Of a stretch of DNA of 8,677 nucleotides, positions 5,804 to 8,677 are shown one piece after another. Positions within the stretch are counted from its first letter, which is position 1, and each line of letters opens with the position of its first letter. A program made the position numbers and the translations under genes. Source of the DNA: CAZULF01 sp964621215 (GTDB lineage: Bacteria > Pseudomonadota > Gammaproteobacteria > UBA1113); assembly GCA_964621215.1 (NCBI GenBank), contig CAZULF010000093.1:1-8677 (forward strand), in the 5' to 3' direction. The notes below the pieces were generated by a model. The model made no database searches. It had not been told where the DNA came from and was given only the letters and a program-made list of their open reading frames with translations.

Positions 5804-7648
5804 ATGATTAGCTTAAAACAAGTGTGTCTACAATTGGGTACTAAAACTCTTTTCAAAGATCTCGATTTAACCTTGCATGATGGCCAGAAGCTCGGCTTGA
5901 TTGGTACTAATGGCAGTGGGAAATCGACTCTTTTTGCTTTGATAAAACGCGAAATTACTGAAGATCGTGGCGATGTTTACATTCCTGCGAATTGGCAAAT
6001 TGGTCATTTAGCGCAAGAAGTGCCGGCATTAGAGCAATCGGCGCTGGATTATGTGTTAGATGGCGATCAGCAACTCATGCAAATTCAGCAACAGATTGCT
6101 GCTGCCGAGGCCCAAGATGATGGTATGTTGTTAGCTGAGTTATATGCACAACTACATGATATTGACGGTTACACTGCTCCTTCGCGTGCCGGTCAGTTAT
6201 TATCGGGCTTGGGTTTTAGTACGGCTGAGCAATCGCAATCAGTCGCGAGTTTCTCTGGTGGTTGGCGTATGCGTTTGAACTTGGCACGCACATTGATGCT
6301 GCGCGCTGATTTGTTATTATTAGATGAGCCAACTAACCACTTAGATCTCGAAGCTATTGTTTGGTTAGAACAATGGTTAAAAACCTATCGTGGCAGCATG
6401 ATTATTATTTCCCATGATCGTGATTTTTTAGATAACACCGTCGAGGGGATTGCTAATCTTTATCAGCAACATATACGGATTTATTCAGGTAACTATTCTG
6501 CATTTGAACGTCAACGCGCCGAGCATTTAGCGTTGCAACAACAAACGTTTGAGAAACTGCAAGAGCAGCGTGCGCATTTACAACAATTCGTTGATCGGTT
6601 TCGTGCTAAAGCTAGCAAAGCTAAACAAGCGCAAAGCCGCATGAAAGCGTTGGAACGTTTGCCACAAATTCAAGCTGCGCATATCGATTCGCCATTTACC
6701 TTTACCATTCCTTCGCCCTTGAAACAGCCTAATCCATTATTGCAAGTGAATGATGTGTCATTGGGATACGGTAATAAATCTATTTTGAAAAATGTGGATT
6801 TCAGTTTGGCTCCCGGGCAGCGCATTGGTTTGCTGGGCCTAAATGGCGCGGGTAAAAGTACACTAATTAAATTATTGGCCGGTGAATTAACACCGCAATA
6901 TGGCAATGTGTATTACCATCCCGATACACGTATTGGGTATTTTGCGCAGCATCAATTAGAAAAATTATATTTAAATGAATCCCCGTTACAACACTTACAA
7001 CAAATTAGTCCTGATACGCGTGAACAAGAGTTGCGTAATTATCTCGGTAGCTTTAATTTTCGTGGTGATGATGCATTAAATCCGATTACTACTTTTTCTG
7101 GTGGAGAAAAATCGCGTTTAGCTTTAGCATTATTAATATGGAAAAAACCCAATATTTTATTACTCGATGAGCCAACTAACCATTTGGATCGTGAAATGCG
7201 CGAGGCTTTAACACAAGCTTTGCAAACCTATGAGGGTGCCATTGTGTTGGTATCGCATGATAGGCATTTATTACGTTCAACTTGTGACGAATTATTTTTA
7301 GTAGAAAATGGCGCGGTCGATGTCTTCCCTGATGATTTAGATGCGTATTTATTATGGCGGCAACAGCAAAGAAATAATCCTGCTGCGAATAAGCCTGCCC
7401 CTGCTCCGGCTAAACCGGTGTTATCTGCACAAGAGCAAAAAACGCGGCAAAGTCGCATGAAAACGATTGAAACTCAGCTCGATAAATTACAAACGCAAGC
7501 GGCAACGTTGGAACATCAATTAGCGGATCCGTTGTTGTATGAAGAGGCTGCCAATAAATCCAAGTTGCAACAATTACAAAAACAGCGTGGTCAGTTGGAT
7601 AATGAGATCGCGAAGTTAGAGCACGAATGGTTGGAGTTGCAGGAGTAA
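5804..7648 (+). CDS. yheS: ABC-F family ATPase, YheS type
   Basis: This 614-residue protein has two ATP-binding cassettes and no membrane segments. ABC-F proteins act on the ribosome, binding near the E site to influence stalled or slow translation. They are not transporters. Cassette 1: Walker A GTNGSGKST at 34-42, signature FSGGWR at 150-155, Walker B LLLLDEP at 170-176, H-loop SHDRD at 203-207. The arm and linker (about 230-290) are rich in Gln, Ala, Lys and Arg, with DRFRAKASKAKQAQSRMKALER, as in E. coli YheS. Cassette 2: GLNGAGKST at 345-353, FSGGEK at 431-436, LLLDEP at 452-457, SHDRH at 484-488. A Pro/Ala-rich stretch at 525-540 leads to a C-terminal coiled coil (about 545-614). Length is slightly below E. 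coli YheS. All catalytic motifs are intact. The ATG at 5804 fits the family's N-terminus, although the ribosome-binding site is poor. It is monocistronic and converges on yggS. Confidence 0.95.
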   Translation: MISLKQVCLQLGTKTLFKDLDLTLHDGQKLGLIGTNGSGKSTLFALIKREITEDRGDVYIPANWQIGHLAQEVPALEQSALDYVLDGDQQLMQIQQQIAAAEAQDDGMLLAELYAQLHDIDGYTAPSRAGQLLSGLGFSTAEQSQSVASFSGGWRMRLNLARTLMLRADLLLLDEPTNHLDLEAIVWLEQWLKTYRGSMIIISHDRDFLDNTVEGIANLYQQHIRIYSGNYSAFERQRAEHLALQQQTFEKLQEQRAHLQQFVDRFRAKASKAKQAQSRMKALERLPQIQAAHIDSPFTFTIPSPLKQPNPLLQVNDVSLGYGNKSILKNVDFSLAPGQRIGLLGLNGAGKSTLIKLLAGELTPQYGNVYYHPDTRIGYFAQHQLEKLYLNESPLQHLQQISPDTREQELRNYLGSFNFRGDDALNPITTFSGGEKSRLALALLIWKKPNILLLDEPTNHLDREMREALTQALQTYEGAIVLVSHDRHLLRSTCDELFLVENGAVDVFPDDLDAYLLWRQQQRNNPAANKPAPAPAKPVLSAQEQKTRQSRMKTIETQLDKLQTQAATLEHQLADPLLYEEAANKSKLQQLQKQRGQLDNEIAKLEHEWLELQE

Positions 7649-7663
7649 GATTAATGAATTAAC

Positions 7664-7685
7664 ACCTTGCGTCATGGCGCAAGGT
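7664..7685. terminator. Hairpin between convergent yheS and yggS
   Basis: ACCTTGCG (7664-7671) pairs perfectly with CGCAAGGT (7678-7685) around a 6-base loop. It begins 15 bases after the yheS stop. There is no T-run on the plus strand, and only a loose T/A-rich stretch on the minus strand. It may end transcription from either side, but it is not a textbook intrinsic terminator. Confidence 0.45.
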
Positions 7686-7702
7686 CAGTTCCGAATCCAG
7701 CT

Positions 7703-7722
7703 AGCGCTGCATCCAGGCTACA
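7703..7722 (+). repeat. Dispersed CATCCAGGCTACA repeat, copy 3
   Basis: AGCGCTGCATCCAGGCTACA ends two bases before the yggS stop codon (7725-7727). It is preceded by CCGAATCCAGCT, echoing the GGATTCCGCT context of copy 1. It occupies most of the spacer between the convergent genes and shows no coding potential. Confidence 0.6.
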
Positions 7723-7724
7723 TA

Positions 7725-8411
7725 TCAGGTACGTTTTCCGAAGATATCCGTGCCAATCCGCACTAAAGTCGATCCTTCAGCAATAGCTGCTTCAATATCG
7801 GCGGACATACCCATCGATAAGGTATCTAAACTCAAGCCAGCTTGATTTAACTGATCGAATAACTTTCGTAGAGCCCCAAAAGAAACTCGCTGCGCATTAA
7901 AATCGTCTTCAGGTGCTGGAATAGCCATCACCCCACGTAAATGCAAATGTGGTAACGCCTTGATCGTTTGCGCCAAAGCTTGCACTGCCGCAGGTGCTAC
8001 GCCATCTTTGGAAGCCTCGCCACTGATATTCACTTGAATACATACATTCAAAGGCGGTAAGTTGGAGGGTCGCTGCCGGCTTAAGCGTTCGGCAATTGCA
8101 GCACTGGATACCGTTTGCACCCAATCAAAATATTGCGCTAGTTGTGCCGTTTTATTGGATTGAATATGACCAATAAAATGCCATTCTATCGACAAATCCT
8201 GCAACTGTTGCATTTTAAGCAACGCTTCCTGTAAATAATTTTCACCAAAACACCGCTGACCGGCGGCATACGCCGCTTTTAACTTTGCAGCTGGTTGTCC
8301 TTTACTCACTGCTAATAGCTTGACTGAGCCAGCAGGTCTGCCATACTGCTGCAATGCGGCAGATATTTTGTGATGAATCAAACTCAAATTTTGCGGTATC
8401 TCAAAGTGCAT
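7725..8411 (-). CDS. yggS: YggS family pyridoxal-phosphate homeostasis protein
   Basis: This 228-residue protein matches the usual length of the YggS/PROSC family, single-domain TIM-barrel proteins that bind PLP. They help control free PLP and amino-acid balance and have no clear enzymatic activity of their own. Visible landmarks are the PLP-binding Lys37 in LLAVSKGQP (31-40), FGENYLQE at 55-62, WHFIGHIQSNK at 77-87, VNISGE near 127-132, SMGMSADIEAAI at 199-210, and the phosphate-binding RIGTDIFG at 218-225. All are intact. The ATG at 8409-8411 has only a weak ribosome-binding site. It is divergent from pilT with 22 bases between the starts, a common gammaproteobacterial arrangement, so each promoter must lie partly in the neighbouring gene. 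Base composition is richer in GC than the thi genes. Confidence 0.95.
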   Translation of the reverse strand: MHFEIPQNLSLIHHKISAALQQYGRPAGSVKLLAVSKGQPAAKLKAAYAAGQRCFGENYLQEALLKMQQLQDLSIEWHFIGHIQSNKTAQLAQYFDWVQTVSSAAIAERLSRQRPSNLPPLNVCIQVNISGEASKDGVAPAAVQALAQTIKALPHLHLRGVMAIPAPEDDFNAQRVSFGALRKLFDQLNQAGLSLDTLSMGMSADIEAAIAEGSTLVRIGTDIFGKRT

Positions 8412-8433
8412 AGCGTTATATGGAGGTTAGCTT

Positions 8434-8677
8434 ATGGCAATTAGTGATTTATTGGCTTTTGGGGTTAAAAATAAAGCCTCAGATCTACATCTCTCGGCTG
8501 GCTTGCCGCCAATGATCCGTGTCGATGGCGAACTTCACAAGATTAACTTACCCGCTTTAGATAGTAAAGCCGTGTATGATCTGTTGTTTGAAATTATGAA
8601 TGAACAACAACGAAATGTGTTTGAAGAAACACTAGAGCTGGATTTTTCCTATGAACTAAAAGATACCGCTCGCTTCC
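8434..8677 (+). CDS. pilT: Type IV pilus retraction ATPase PilT, N-terminal part
   Basis: The first 81 codons are present; the gene runs off the right edge. PilT is the hexameric cytoplasmic ATPase that depolymerises type IV pili, powering twitching motility and DNA uptake. The visible part is its PAS-like N-terminal domain: ISDLLAFGVKNKASDLHLS at 3-21, then GLPPMIRVDGELHKINLP at 23-40, a near match to the family consensus ASDLHLSAGLPPMIRVDG. LELDFSYEL at 67-75 also fits. The Walker A and B, Asp-box and His-box motifs lie outside the window. The ATG has GGAGG seven bases upstream. Position next to divergent yggS supports pilT rather than pilU. Confidence 0.95.
   Translation, partial: MAISDLLAFGVKNKASDLHLSAGLPPMIRVDGELHKINLPALDSKAVYDLLFEIMNEQQRNVFEETLELDFSYELKDTARF

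Overview
The window looks like part of a gammaproteobacterial chromosome. pilT diverging from yggS is a familiar gammaproteobacterial arrangement, and the ABC-F protein is of the YheS type. An AT-rich sequence, dispersed palindromic intergenic repeats and a remnant resembling an ATPase family common in intracellular bacteria make a host-associated lineage such as Legionellales plausible. That placement is inference, not proof.

Left third (1-3428, all minus strand): a compact thiamine-salvage operon built from fusion genes. The first gene (1545-3428) joins a TenA aminopyrimidine aminohydrolase/thiaminase II domain to a ThiD HMP/HMP-P kinase domain, followed by an unassigned C-terminal tail. 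After 29 bases comes a second fusion gene (1515 to beyond base 1), joining a complete HAD-type phosphatase domain to ThiM hydroxyethylthiazole kinase. Together they could recover the pyrimidine half (TenA, ThiD) and phosphorylate the thiazole half (ThiM). Joining the halves needs ThiE, which is not seen and may lie past the left edge. The role of the HAD domain is open.

Middle (3429-5803): a region rich in repeats and remnants. It holds a long, structured thi leader without a recognisable TPP riboswitch, and a 43-base near-palindrome lying over a good sigma-70 promoter in front of a 32-codon remnant of an ATPase gene. Several inverted and dispersed repeats follow, then one single-gene minus-strand unit of unknown function (4481-5275) with its own promoter and terminator. 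A 177-base nested inverted repeat lies before the next gene.

Right third (5804-8677): ordinary housekeeping genes. yheS (ribosome-associated ABC-F ATPase, plus strand) converges on yggS (PLP homeostasis protein, minus strand). yggS is divergent from pilT (twitching-motility ATPase), which runs off the right edge. The thi operon and its leader look more AT-rich than the yggS-pilT end.
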